Below are positions 45,647 to 54,991 of a DNA stretch of 64,000 nt, one piece after another. The notes beneath the pieces were generated by a model, which saw only the letters and a list, made by a program, of their open reading frames with translations, had not been told where the DNA came from and ran no database searches. The position numbers and the translations under genes were made by a program. The stretch's first letter is position 1. Each line of letters begins with the position of its first letter. This DNA is from Pseudomonas frederiksbergensis. GTDB taxonomy: Bacteria; Pseudomonadota; Gammaproteobacteria; Pseudomonadales; Pseudomonadaceae. The stretch spans positions 5,384,501-5,448,500 of the forward strand of contig NZ_CP017886.1 in NCBI RefSeq assembly GCF_001874645.1, read 5' to 3'.

Positions 45647-46762
45647 GTGAAAGCTTTCTTCGCGCTGGCTTTGACCGCGATCATCGTAGCGCCTGGTTTT
45701 GCCGGCGCTGCTGAATGCGCTTGGCCGGCCTGGCAGCATTATCGTCAGGCGCTGCTCAGCTCGGACGGACGGGTCATTGACCACTCCTCGGAGCAGTTGA
45801 TCTCCACGTCTGAAGGGCAGAGCTACGGGCTGTTTTTCGCCCTGCTGGGCAATGACCGCAATAGCTTCGCCAAGGTGCTGCGCTGGACCCAGGACAACCT
45901 GGCCGGTGGAGACCTGAACCGGCAGCTTCCGGCGTGGCGGTGGGGTCGCGACAAAGCTGGCCGCTGGCAGGTACTTGATAGCAACAACGCCACCGACGCC
46001 GATTTGTGGATCGCCTATAGCCTGCTGGAAGCCGGGCGTCTGTGGCATCAACCGACTTACCTGGCATTGGGCCGCAACCTGCTCTGGCGCAGTGCTGCGC
46101 AAAGCCTGCGCAAGCTGCCGGGCCTGGGCCTGATGCTGTTGCCCGGCGACGTCGGATTCGACAATGCCGAGGGTTGGCGTCTGAATGCCAGCTATCTGCC
46201 GCCGCAATTGCTGGCACGCTTCGCCCAGGAAGCACCGATCTGGGCGGAGCTGGCCAGCAACACCGAGCGTCTACTGATCGAAAGTTCGCCCAAGGGCCTG
46301 GCATCCGACTGGCAACTGTGGAAACCCGGGCAGGGTTGGGCCGTGGACAGTCAGAAGGGCACTGTTGGTAGCTATGACGCCATTCGTGTCTACCTCTGGC
46401 TGGGCATGCTGGACAAGGATGCGCCGGGGCGCACCGGGTTGATCGAGCACTTCAAACCCATGCTGGACCTGACTGCACGGCTGGGCCATGTTCCGGAAAA
46501 AGTCGACACAATCACCGGCCTCGACAATGGCACCGGCCCAGTCGGCTTCAGTGCTGCCTTGCTGCCCTTGCTGGCCGCCAGCCCGGGCAGTGTGGGTGCC
46601 CTCAAGGCCCAACGCCAACGCCTGCAACAACAGCCGCCCTTGGCGGATGCCTATTACAACCAGTCGCTGACGTTGTTCGGGCAGGGCTGGGATCAACAAC
46701 GTTATCGCTTCGATAAAAACGGACGCCTCGTGCCAAACTGGACTGCCGCATGCACAAATTGA
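45647..46762 (+). CDS. bcsZ: Endo-1,4-beta-glucanase BcsZ (GH8)
   Basis: BcsZ is the periplasmic cellulase required for proper cellulose synthesis and release. The 371-residue protein has a signal peptide (FFALALTAIIVAPGFAGA) and the GH8 active-site features: the proton-donor glutamate E56 in STSEGQSYGLFFALL, the aspartate in NNATDADLWIAYSLL and GSYDAIRVYLWLGM. The start is a GTG at 45647, 4 bases after the bcsB stop, with AGGAG just upstream inside the end of bcsB. It overlaps bcsC by 13 bases. Length and motifs match the E. coli enzyme. Confidence 0.94.
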   Translation: MKAFFALALTAIIVAPGFAGAAECAWPAWQHYRQALLSSDGRVIDHSSEQLISTSEGQSYGLFFALLGNDRNSFAKVLRWTQDNLAGGDLNRQLPAWRWGRDKAGRWQVLDSNNATDADLWIAYSLLEAGRLWHQPTYLALGRNLLWRSAAQSLRKLPGLGLMLLPGDVGFDNAEGWRLNASYLPPQLLARFAQEAPIWAELASNTERLLIESSPKGLASDWQLWKPGQGWAVDSQKGTVGSYDAIRVYLWLGMLDKDAPGRTGLIEHFKPMLDLTARLGHVPEKVDTITGLDNGTGPVGFSAALLPLLAASPGSVGALKAQRQRLQQQPPLADAYYNQSLTLFGQGWDQQRYRFDKNGRLVPNWTAACTN

Positions 46763-49700
46763 CCGGTTTTGGGCTGCTGTTGAGCAGCGTTTATGGGGTC
46801 GCCCTGGGCCAGCCTCTCAGCCCGCCCGACCAGCAGCAATGGCTGCTGGAGCAGGTCCGCATAGGTGAGGCTCTGTACCGCGAAGACCTGGTGCATGACT
46901 CGCTGGCTCGTCTGGAACTGATTGCACCGGACAATCCGCTGGTGAAAGTCGTTGAAGTCCGCCAGGCACTGCTGCAAAAAAATCAGCCGGAAGCCGAACG
47001 CCTGGTCGCTCAAATGCGCCAGCAGGTGCCAGGCACTGCGGCCCTGCGTCAGGCCGAGAACTTGTTGAAAATGCACGGCACCGATGGTCAGAGGGCTCTG
47101 CAGGAGGCGCGCCTGCTGGCCGTCGCCGGCCGTTCCGAAGACGCGGCCAAAGCCTATCGGCAATTGTTCGGTGATGACATGCCGGACTTTGCCACGGCTC
47201 TGGAATATCTGAACGTGCGTGGTGGCATCAAGGCTGAGCGGCCGGTGGTGATAGATCAGTTACGCGAGTTGGACCGGCAGTATCCCGGCAATGCCTCGCT
47301 GCGCCAGACCTTGGCCGGCCTGCTGTTTGCCGAAAAACGTGATCCCGAGGCGCTGAACGTCCTGCATCAATTGGCTGGCGATCCGAACGCCAGCAACAAC
47401 GCTGCCGAGCGCGAATACAACTATTGGCTCAAACAACCGGTAGGGCACGAAACCGCGCAGGGCTGGCGAGCTTTTCTGAAGTTCTACCCCTACACCAACT
47501 TGCGCGCGGACGCGACTAAACAGTTGCAAGCGCAGGAGCAATATTTGGCTGATCCCGCCTGGCAGGCCGGAGTCAAAGGCAAGGCATTGCTCGATGCCGG
47601 CGACAATGTCGGCGCTGAAGCCAGTTTGCTTCGGGCGATCAAGCGTTATCCGCAAGACTCCAGCCTGATCGGTTCGCTGGGTATTTCGTTGATGCACCAA
47701 AACAAGCACGAAGCGGCATACAACGCTTTCGTCCAAGCGTCGGCCATCGAGCAGGACACCTCCTGGATAACCAAGTGGCAGGATCTCAAGGCTGCCAACT
47801 ACCAATGGATGCTGCTGCAAAAGGGTGACGAAGCCCTCGAGCGAAAGGATTATCCCGTCGCGAAAAAATGGTACCGGCAGGCGAACCAAGCCAAGCCGAA
47901 CGATCCTGCGCCGCTGATCGGCCTGTCCTACGCTGCCCGGGGCGAGTCCGATGACATCACCGCAGAAGCCCTGCTGGTGCGGGCGCGCAAGCTCGATCCG
48001 GACAACGCAAGCGTGGTGCGTGCGATGGTCCGCCTGTACCAGTCGCAGTCACCGGAAAAGGCCGAGCACTACCTCGACAGCCTGACGCCCAAGGAGCAGC
48101 AAGAGTTCCAAAGCGTGCGTCGGGGGCTGACGCTGGATCGCCTCAATGCGCAGGCCGATGACGCTACCCGACGCAGCGATTGGGCGCAGGTGACAGTAAC
48201 CTTGAGCAAGGCTCGCGTGCTGGACCCGGACAATCCCTGGCTGGTGTACCGCTTGGCCAATGCCCAGCGCGAATTGGGCCGCAATGCCGAGGCCGATCAA
48301 AGCTTCCACTGGCTGTTACAACGTCAGGGCCAGAACACCGAAGCGCGCTATGCCCACGGCCTGTTTCTGGCTAATGGTGATCGTGACGACGATGCCATGG
48401 GCAGTCTGCAACAGATCCCCCGTGCCGCCTGGAGCGACAACATGAACGAGCTGTGGGCACGTCTGCAGCGTCGCCAGTTGCTTGCGAAGGCCCGGACACT
48501 ACGCGACGGCGGCCATGAAGCTCAGGCCGAAGCGCTGCTGATGAGCGCGCCGACCACTGACGACTACCTGACCCTGGCCGACTGGGCCCAGCAGCGTGGC
48601 GACCTGGCGCAGGCCGAAAGCCGCTACCGCAAGGTACTGGCCAGCGCGCCGAAAAATACCGAGGCCCAACTGGGCCTGAGCGAAGTACTGATCGCCCGGG
48701 GTCAGCCGAGCGCCGCCAAGGCCAGCCTTATGGCAGTGACGGCGCCAGTACCGACCGATGCGTCGTTTCAGCGCCGCTTGGCCAATGCCTGGGCGTCGCT
48801 GGGCGACAAGCCGCGTGCGAGCGCGCTGTTCACGCAGTTGCTCAAGACCCCGCAAAGTGATCCGCTGGTCTATCGGGATGCGGCGCGTCTGCTGTCCCGA
48901 GAAGAGCCGCAGCGGGCTCTGGATGACTATGCGCGCAGCATGGGCGCGGCAAAGATGATCGAGCCGCAACAGGCCGAGCCACGCGACAACCGTGCCATGA
49001 CCTTGGCCAGCCGTGCCAAGGACAGCGATGACTGGATGCAGCGCAGCATCCGCAGCGACGTCGACGAGCTGTACCAAAAGCAGAATCCGACGGTGAACCT
49101 GTACCATGACCTCGCCTGGCGCACCGACAACAGCTCATCGGGGGTCTCGGACCTGACCACCCAGACCACCATCCTGCGCATCGACGCGCCGGTGGCGCAA
49201 GGACAGGGTTTCGTTCAGGCCGAAGACATCAATCTGGATGTCGCAAATTTCTCCAGCACGGACCGGTTCGGCTTGTGCGCGGTGGTGCAGGGTGGTTGTG
49301 CCACCTCCTCGCAGAGCGTCCGCGGCACCCTGCTGGGCATGGGCTGGCACGATGATCGCTGGGCCTTTGACCTTGGCCATACGCCGCAAGAATTCACGGT
49401 GTCCAACTGGGTGGGCGGCGTCACTTATAGCGGTGACTGGAACAGCCTGGGTTACCGGCTCACGGCCTCGCGGCGGCCCCTGACCAACTCACTGGTGTCG
49501 TATGCCGGTGCGGTCGATCCGGTCACCGGAACCCAGTGGGGCGGCGTTACGGCCAACGGTTTCACCCTGGGCCTGAGCCATGACCAAGGCGGCAATGATG
49601 GCGTGTGGGCCAGCCTGAGCAGTCATTGGTTGATAGGCCAGAACGTTGAGAACAACCAGCGGCGCACCGCCATGGGCGGCTATTACTATCGCCTGGTGGA

Positions 49701-50238
49701 ACGCGCCGACGAACGTCTGCGTACTGGCCTGACGCTGATGTACATGGGATACGACAAGGACTTAAGCGAAGACACCCTCAGCCAGGGCGGCTACTACAGC
49801 CCACAGCAATACTACTCGGTCAGCGTGCCGGTGAACTATGCCTGGCGCAACGCCGACTGGTCGGCGTTGCTCGAAAGCTCGGTAGGCTGGTCGTTCGCGA
49901 AAATCGACGGCTCAGACCTCTACCCCAAATACACCAACGAAATCGAACGGTATCAGCAGTTCCTGGTGGCCAACCCGACCGTGACCAGCGTCCTGGTGAC
50001 CGACCCGACCCTGACCAAGAGTGGCAGTAGCAGCAACGGCATCAACGTCCGTCTCCAGGGCCTCGTGGAGCGTCGCCTTTCCGACAATTTGGTGCTGGGT
50101 ACCGGTATCACTTGGCAGCACAGCGAAGGCTACGCCCCAAGTCGCGCCTTGCTGTATTTGCGCTACACGTTTGACCCTTGGCAGGGCAACCTGCCGCTAC
50201 CGGTGGAGCCGATCTCGCCTTATGCGGATATGCGCTAG
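46750..50238 (+). CDS. bcsC: Cellulose export TPR and outer-membrane channel protein BcsC
   Basis: BcsC spans the periplasm with TPR repeats and forms the outer-membrane pore for the glucan. The 1162-residue protein begins with a signal peptide (LTGFGLLLSSVYGVALG), followed by roughly 750 residues of tetratricopeptide repeats such as PNDPAPLIGLSYAARGESDD and NTEAQLGLSEVLIARGQPSA. The BcsC C-terminal barrel starts near residue 800 (SSSGVSDLTTQTTILRIDAP) and closes with SRALLYLRYTFDPWQGN. It is the last gene of the operon. The ATG at 46750 lies inside the bcsZ end. No clear terminator is visible in the 90 bases before the convergent efflux gene. Confidence 0.95.
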   Translation: MHKLTGFGLLLSSVYGVALGQPLSPPDQQQWLLEQVRIGEALYREDLVHDSLARLELIAPDNPLVKVVEVRQALLQKNQPEAERLVAQMRQQVPGTAALRQAENLLKMHGTDGQRALQEARLLAVAGRSEDAAKAYRQLFGDDMPDFATALEYLNVRGGIKAERPVVIDQLRELDRQYPGNASLRQTLAGLLFAEKRDPEALNVLHQLAGDPNASNNAAEREYNYWLKQPVGHETAQGWRAFLKFYPYTNLRADATKQLQAQEQYLADPAWQAGVKGKALLDAGDNVGAEASLLRAIKRYPQDSSLIGSLGISLMHQNKHEAAYNAFVQASAIEQDTSWITKWQDLKAANYQWMLLQKGDEALERKDYPVAKKWYRQANQAKPNDPAPLIGLSYAARGESDDITAEALLVRARKLDPDNASVVRAMVRLYQSQSPEKAEHYLDSLTPKEQQEFQSVRRGLTLDRLNAQADDATRRSDWAQVTVTLSKARVLDPDNPWLVYRLANAQRELGRNAEADQSFHWLLQRQGQNTEARYAHGLFLANGDRDDDAMGSLQQIPRAAWSDNMNELWARLQRRQLLAKARTLRDGGHEAQAEALLMSAPTTDDYLTLADWAQQRGDLAQAESRYRKVLASAPKNTEAQLGLSEVLIARGQPSAAKASLMAVTAPVPTDASFQRRLANAWASLGDKPRASALFTQLLKTPQSDPLVYRDAARLLSREEPQRALDDYARSMGAAKMIEPQQAEPRDNRAMTLASRAKDSDDWMQRSIRSDVDELYQKQNPTVNLYHDLAWRTDNSSSGVSDLTTQTTILRIDAPVAQGQGFVQAEDINLDVANFSSTDRFGLCAVVQGGCATSSQSVRGTLLGMGWHDDRWAFDLGHTPQEFTVSNWVGGVTYSGDWNSLGYRLTASRRPLTNSLVSYAGAVDPVTGTQWGGVTANGFTLGLSHDQGGNDGVWASLSSHWLIGQNVENNQRRTAMGGYYYRLVERADERLRTGLTLMYMGYDKDLSEDTLSQGGYYSPQQYYSVSVPVNYAWRNADWSALLESSVGWSFAKIDGSDLYPKYTNEIERYQQFLVANPTVTSVLVTDPTLTKSGSSSNGINVRLQGLVERRLSDNLVLGTGITWQHSEGYAPSRALLYLRYTFDPWQGNLPLPVEPISPYADMR

Positions 50239-50328
50239 AGCGCCACAGCAGGCGTTTGCCAGCGCGCCGACTTGAGTGCGCCGCTGGCTGCCCTGTCAGC
50301 GCTCGCGAAAGCCATTTCTCGCCCTCTG

Positions 50329-51753
50329 CTACAAATCGTTGGAGGTCATCTGCTCGGCTTTGACGACCCACCCACCTCCCATTGCCTTATAGAGATTGAC
50401 GAGCGACACGAACACGGCACCCTGGGTCTGGGTGTAATTCAATTCCGCGCTAAACAAACTGCGCTCGGCGTCGAGCACTTCGATGTAACTCGTGTACCCC
50501 CCGTCAAAACGTAAGCGAGCAAGCCGCGCATAGGTGCGTAACGCGTCGACCTGACGGTTCTGCGTGACGAGTTGCTCGCGGGACTTTTGCAGCGTAATGA
50601 GCGCGTCGTCGACTTCCTGAAATGCGACCTGAATCGATTTTTGGTACTGGAATAACGCTTGTTGCTGTTGTGCTTCGGCTTGTTTCACCTGACCGGCAAT
50701 ACCTCCTGCGGTAAAGATCGGCATCCCTAAATTCGCCGCATATGACCAGACACGCGCCGGCCCCGTGAACAGTTTCGATGATTCCCCACTCAATGAACCC
50801 AACAGTCCCGTGAGGGATATTGAAGGGAAATACTCAGCCCGCGCAGCACCAATCAGTGCGTTGGCGGCAACGAGATTCTGCTCGGCTGCCAACAGGTCAG
50901 GGCGACGCTCAAGCAAGTCGGAAGGTAACCCTCCCGGCACCACCGGAGGGGTCAGTTCAGCCAGCTCACGGCCTCGTAGAATGGGGCCAGGGTTACGACC
51001 GAGCAGCACCGATAACGCGTTTTCCTGTTGCGCAATCTGAATCTGGATCTGCGGCATCGTCGCCAGAGCTGCCTCGTACTCAGACTGACTTTGTGCCAGT
51101 TCCATCTGAGACACTGCGCCTCCTGAAAAACGCTGTGTGAAGACCTTTACTGCACCAGCGCGGCTTGCAATCGTCGCATTCGTGATTGCGAGCTGCCGGT
51201 CGAGATCGCGCAAGTTGATGTACGAAGACGCAACGGATGCCACCAGCGACAGAATTGTCGCTCGGCGTCCCTCTTCGCTCGCCAACAGGTTTGCATTGGC
51301 CGCCTCCGTCTGCCGCCGCAACTGACCAAAGAGATCAAGTTCCCAACTGACCGACAGACTCGCCTGATACTGATTAAAGACTGGGCCGATGCCAGATGGC
51401 AGTGGTTGTGGACCGACCTGCGAGGCACGCTGGCGCTCAGCGCTCACGCCTGCACCCACCTGCGGAAACAACTGGGATCGAGTGGTCTCGAACTGGCCAC
51501 GAAACTGCTCTACGCGTGCCGCGGCAATTCTCACATCCTTGTTTTCCTGGAGCGCCACGGCGATCAAATTATTCAGCACGGGGTCATGAAACTGTTCCCA
51601 CCAGGCACTGTTGGCCAGGTTTGAGGCATCCTTCTGTTCAAAGCGAAATGACTGCGGTGAATCTATTTTGGGTCGCGCATAGTCGGGCCCCAGGACACAG
51701 CCGCTCAATCCAAGGGCAAGAACCAGTGAGAGTAAAGACCAAGGCGTGCGCAC
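50329..51753 (-). CDS. OprM-family outer-membrane efflux lipoprotein
   Basis: This 474-residue channel has a lipoprotein signal, LALGLSGCVLGPDYARP, and paired OEP domains: SAWWEQFHDPVLNNLIAVAL, VSWELDLFGQLRRQTEAAN and LLERRPDLLAAEQNLVAANA, ending with YKAMGGGWVV. A frame runs upstream to 52029, but it lies inside the pump gene. I chose GTG at 51753, because AAGGGG lies 8 bases before it and it gives a standard lipoprotein signal; the GTG at 51762 would abut that site. It is the third gene of a pump operon reading adaptor, pump, channel on the minus strand, and is convergent with bcsC. Confidence 0.9.
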   Translation of the reverse strand: MRTPWSLLSLVLALGLSGCVLGPDYARPKIDSPQSFRFEQKDASNLANSAWWEQFHDPVLNNLIAVALQENKDVRIAAARVEQFRGQFETTRSQLFPQVGAGVSAERQRASQVGPQPLPSGIGPVFNQYQASLSVSWELDLFGQLRRQTEAANANLLASEEGRRATILSLVASVASSYINLRDLDRQLAITNATIASRAGAVKVFTQRFSGGAVSQMELAQSQSEYEAALATMPQIQIQIAQQENALSVLLGRNPGPILRGRELAELTPPVVPGGLPSDLLERRPDLLAAEQNLVAANALIGAARAEYFPSISLTGLLGSLSGESSKLFTGPARVWSYAANLGMPIFTAGGIAGQVKQAEAQQQQALFQYQKSIQVAFQEVDDALITLQKSREQLVTQNRQVDALRTYARLARLRFDGGYTSYIEVLDAERSLFSAELNYTQTQGAVFVSLVNLYKAMGGGWVVKAEQMTSNDL

Positions 51754-51754
51754 G

Positions 51755-54700
51755 TCATTCACCCCTTGGTTTGGTCGACAGTGGAGACGCTGCGATACTT
51801 GTCTCTGAAGCAGACAAAGGCGAACGGGCAACGTCCGGCGTGCCATCGTGTGGGTCGGGCTGTTTGTTGGCTCCGGCCTTACGCTCTGACATTGACTCAA
51901 GCACGTAGAAGAACATGGGGATGAAGAACACCGCGATGACCGTCGCTCCGAGCATCCCGCCGATGACGCCGGTGCCAATGGAGTGCCTGCTGTTTGCCGA
52001 TGCCCCCACCGCAATGGCGAGTGGCACACAACCGAGGATAAAGGCCAATGAAGTCATCACGATGGGGCGAAGGCGTTCGGTCGCCGCCGTGACGGCTGCA
52101 TCGTAGGGTGACAAGCCCTGATCCCGGTTCAACACCGCAAATTCGAAAATCAAAATCGCATTCTTTGCCGCTAGCGCAACCAGCATCGTCAGGCCGATCT
52201 GGAAGTAGACATCATTCTCCAGACCGCGCAGAAGAATGGCGAGCAATGCCCCAAACAGCGCGAAAGGTACGGCCATCAACACGCCGATGGGCAGACTCCA
52301 CTTCTCGTACTGCGCCGCAAGAATCAGGAACACCATGACGATGCCGAAGACGAACACCAGGCCCGAAGTTCCTCCTGATTGCCGTGCTTCATAGGCCTCA
52401 CCACTCCAGCCAATGGCATAGCCGGCCGGTATCACCTGTTGAGCAGACTCTTCGAGGGCGCTGATGACTTGACCCGAGCTGTAGCCTGGTGCAGCGTTCG
52501 CTGTGACCTTGACCGCTGGAAAGTTGTTGAAGCGCGTTACCAGATCAGGGCCCGTGACGAATTGGTAGGATGCAATCGCTTTGAGTGGAACCATACTGCC
52601 GGACGTACTGCGCACGAATATCTGATTCAAACTCTCGGGGTTGAGGCGATACGAAGGCTCCGCCTGGACAATGACTTCCCACAGTCGACTCGATTGGCTG
52701 AACTGCGAGACATACAGCGAGCCGAACATCATCTGCATGGCGCTGTACACATCCTCGACCGGGACACCCAACGCTTGCGACTTGTCACGGTCCACCGTGA
52801 CCAGCAGTTGCTGGGCCGACGCATTGAACGTAGAGGTGACACCCGAGAGCTCCGGCCGTTGTTTCGCCTTGACAACGAAGTCCTTCACCACAGCGGCCAG
52901 TTGCGCAATGGTCCCGTCGCCGCTGCCCTGAATCCATATTTCCGTGCCTCCTGTCGTGCCGAGTCCTGGAATCGATGGAGGGTTTACGGGAATGATGACG
53001 CCTTCCTTCACCCTGGACAGTTCCCGATTGGTCTCAATCATTACTGCGCGGGCATTCTGTGTTCTGGCGTTCGCGGCCGTGTAGCGTTCGTCGAAACCTT
53101 TCAGCCCCACAAAGAATGTCGACGCGTTGTTCTTGTTCTGGCTATCGAGCAGGCTATAGCCGTCGACAACCGTGATGCTGCTGACGGCATCCTGCTTCAT
53201 GAAAAAATCGGTGACATGCTGGCTGACCTGGCCGGTGCGGTCCAGGCTTGCGGCATCCGGCATGATGACAGCGCCAAGCAGGTAACCTTGATCCTCCGGC
53301 GGCAGGAACGATGTTGGAATCGATCTCATCATAATCACGGCCAGTACAATCATCCCGACGAACAACATCAAAGCCATTGCGAAGCGTTTGATCACGAGCT
53401 TGACCATGCGCGTGTAACCCGCGGTCCCGCGCTCAAAAACACTATCGAACCATTTGAAGAAACCGTGCTTTTCCGCGTGCCCTGGTTTTAACAGCAAGGC
53501 TGCCAGCGCCGGTGAAAGCGTGAGCGCGACAATCCCGGAGAGCACCACCGAAATCGCAATGGTGATCGCGAACTGCTTGTAGAGTTGGCCGGTGATACCG
53601 CCCAGGAACGCAACCGGCACGAACACCGCGCACAGCACAAGCACAATGGCTACGACCGGCCCCGAGACTTCGTCCATGGCTCTCTTTGCGGCTTCTTTTG
53701 GGCTCAGCTTATGGACATTCATATTGCGCTCGACGTTTTCAATCACGACGATCGCGTCATCCACCACAATGCCAATGGCAAGCACCATGCCGAACAGCGT
53801 CAGCATGTTGATCGAGAAACCCAATGCAAGCATGCCCATGAATGTACCGATGATCGACACCGGTACCGCAAGAACCGGAATCAACGTGGCACGCAGGCTC
53901 TGCAAGAACACGTAGACGACGATGACAACCAGCACAAGCGCTTCAAAAAAGGTCTTGATGACGTCGGAGATGGACGCTCGGGTGAAATCGGTCGTGTCCA
54001 TTGCGATGCTGTAATCCAGCCCTTCCGGAAAGGACTTTTTCATCTCCTCCAGCGTTGCGCGGACCTGTTTCGATACGTCAAGGGCATTGGCGCCCGGTTG
54101 CTGGTAAACGGCCATGACCGTCGCGGGCAACCCTTGGAATTTACTGCGAATCGAGTAGTCCTTTTGCCCGAGTTCGGCCCGCCCGACGTCCTTGAGCCGC
54201 ACGGTCGCGGCATCGCCGTTGGCCGCTCGGAGGATGATTGAGTCGAACTCGGTCGGCGTGCTCAACCTGCCTGTGGTCGTCACGGCAAATGACTGCTCGA
54301 CCGGCGACCCCGTAGGTGACTGACCGATACGGCCAACTGCAAACTGCTGGTTTTGATTGGCAATCGCCGTCTGGACGTCGGCGGCCGTAATACCCAGCTG
54401 AGCCATGCGATCCGGCCTCAACCAGATGCGCATGGCAGCGTCAGGCGCCCCGAAGATGCTCGACTGATTGGCGCCCGGTATGCGTTTCAACGCATCGAGC
54501 ACATAAATATTGGCGTAATTGGCGATGTAGTTTGATTCGTATCGGTTGGTGGGCGAGTAGATCGCCACGACCATCATGAATGCCGACGATTTCTTTTGTA
54601 CCTGGATACCTTGTGACTGCACCGAGGCAGGTAGTTGCGGCAGCGCCAGGTTCACCCTGTTCTGTACATCCACCTGCGCCAGTTGCGGGTCGGTGCCAAT

Positions 54701-54991
54701 CTTGAAATAGGCATTGATCGTCAAGTTACCTGTCGATGAGCTCGACGAGTTCATGTAGATCATGTTGTCGGCGCCATTCACTTGCTGCTCGATCGGTGCG
54801 GCTACGTTATCCGCCACCACATCCGCACTGGCACCTGGATAGTTGGTGGAAATGGTGATCTGCGGCGGCGTAATGTCGGGGTACTGCGAGATGGGCAAGT
54901 TGAACATCGCCACCGCGCCACCGAGAGTGATGACGATCGAGATGACGGCCGCGAAAATGGGCCGGTCGATGCAGTAATGAGAGATGCTCAT
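51755..54991 (-). CDS. RND-family multidrug efflux transporter (HAE-1 class)
   Basis: The 1078-residue protein is an AcrB/MexB-class pump. It starts MSISHYCIDRPIFAAVISIV, with LPISQYPDITPPQITISTNY after it. The proton-relay pair is D411-D412 in [29 protein letters not shown]-type sequence (VALAAKNAILIFEFAVLNRD) and ILAAQYEKWSLPIGVLMAVP mark the second half. The C-terminal tail of about 40 residues is longer than usual and rich in Ser, Pro and Ala. It overlaps the adaptor gene by 4 bases (ATGA). It is not closely related to MuxB or MuxC of this window, so the strain carries two distinct pumps here. Substrates cannot be inferred. Confidence 0.93.
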   Translation of the reverse strand: MSISHYCIDRPIFAAVISIVITLGGAVAMFNLPISQYPDITPPQITISTNYPGASADVVADNVAAPIEQQVNGADNMIYMNSSSSSTGNLTINAYFKIGTDPQLAQVDVQNRVNLALPQLPASVQSQGIQVQKKSSAFMMVVAIYSPTNRYESNYIANYANIYVLDALKRIPGANQSSIFGAPDAAMRIWLRPDRMAQLGITAADVQTAIANQNQQFAVGRIGQSPTGSPVEQSFAVTTTGRLSTPTEFDSIILRAANGDAATVRLKDVGRAELGQKDYSIRSKFQGLPATVMAVYQQPGANALDVSKQVRATLEEMKKSFPEGLDYSIAMDTTDFTRASISDVIKTFFEALVLVVIVVYVFLQSLRATLIPVLAVPVSIIGTFMGMLALGFSINMLTLFGMVLAIGIVVDDAIVVIENVERNMNVHKLSPKEAAKRAMDEVSGPVVAIVLVLCAVFVPVAFLGGITGQLYKQFAITIAISVVLSGIVALTLSPALAALLLKPGHAEKHGFFKWFDSVFERGTAGYTRMVKLVIKRFAMALMLFVGMIVLAVIMMRSIPTSFLPPEDQGYLLGAVIMPDAASLDRTGQVSQHVTDFFMKQDAVSSITVVDGYSLLDSQNKNNASTFFVGLKGFDERYTAANARTQNARAVMIETNRELSRVKEGVIIPVNPPSIPGLGTTGGTEIWIQGSGDGTIAQLAAVVKDFVVKAKQRPELSGVTSTFNASAQQLLVTVDRDKSQALGVPVEDVYSAMQMMFGSLYVSQFSQSSRLWEVIVQAEPSYRLNPESLNQIFVRSTSGSMVPLKAIASYQFVTGPDLVTRFNNFPAVKVTANAAPGYSSGQVISALEESAQQVIPAGYAIGWSGEAYEARQSGGTSGLVFVFGIVMVFLILAAQYEKWSLPIGVLMAVPFALFGALLAILLRGLENDVYFQIGLTMLVALAAKNAILIFEFAVLNRDQGLSPYDAAVTAATERLRPIVMTSLAFILGCVPLAIAVGASANSRHSIGTGVIGGMLGATVIAVFFIPMFFYVLESMSERKAGANKQPDPHDGTPDVARSPLSASETSIAASPLSTKPRGE

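Noticed and set aside
50329-52029. 566-codon form of the outer-membrane efflux gene
   Set aside because: The first 92 codons lie inside the pump gene and have no signal; GTG at 51753 has an AAGGGG site and gives a normal lipoprotein signal.
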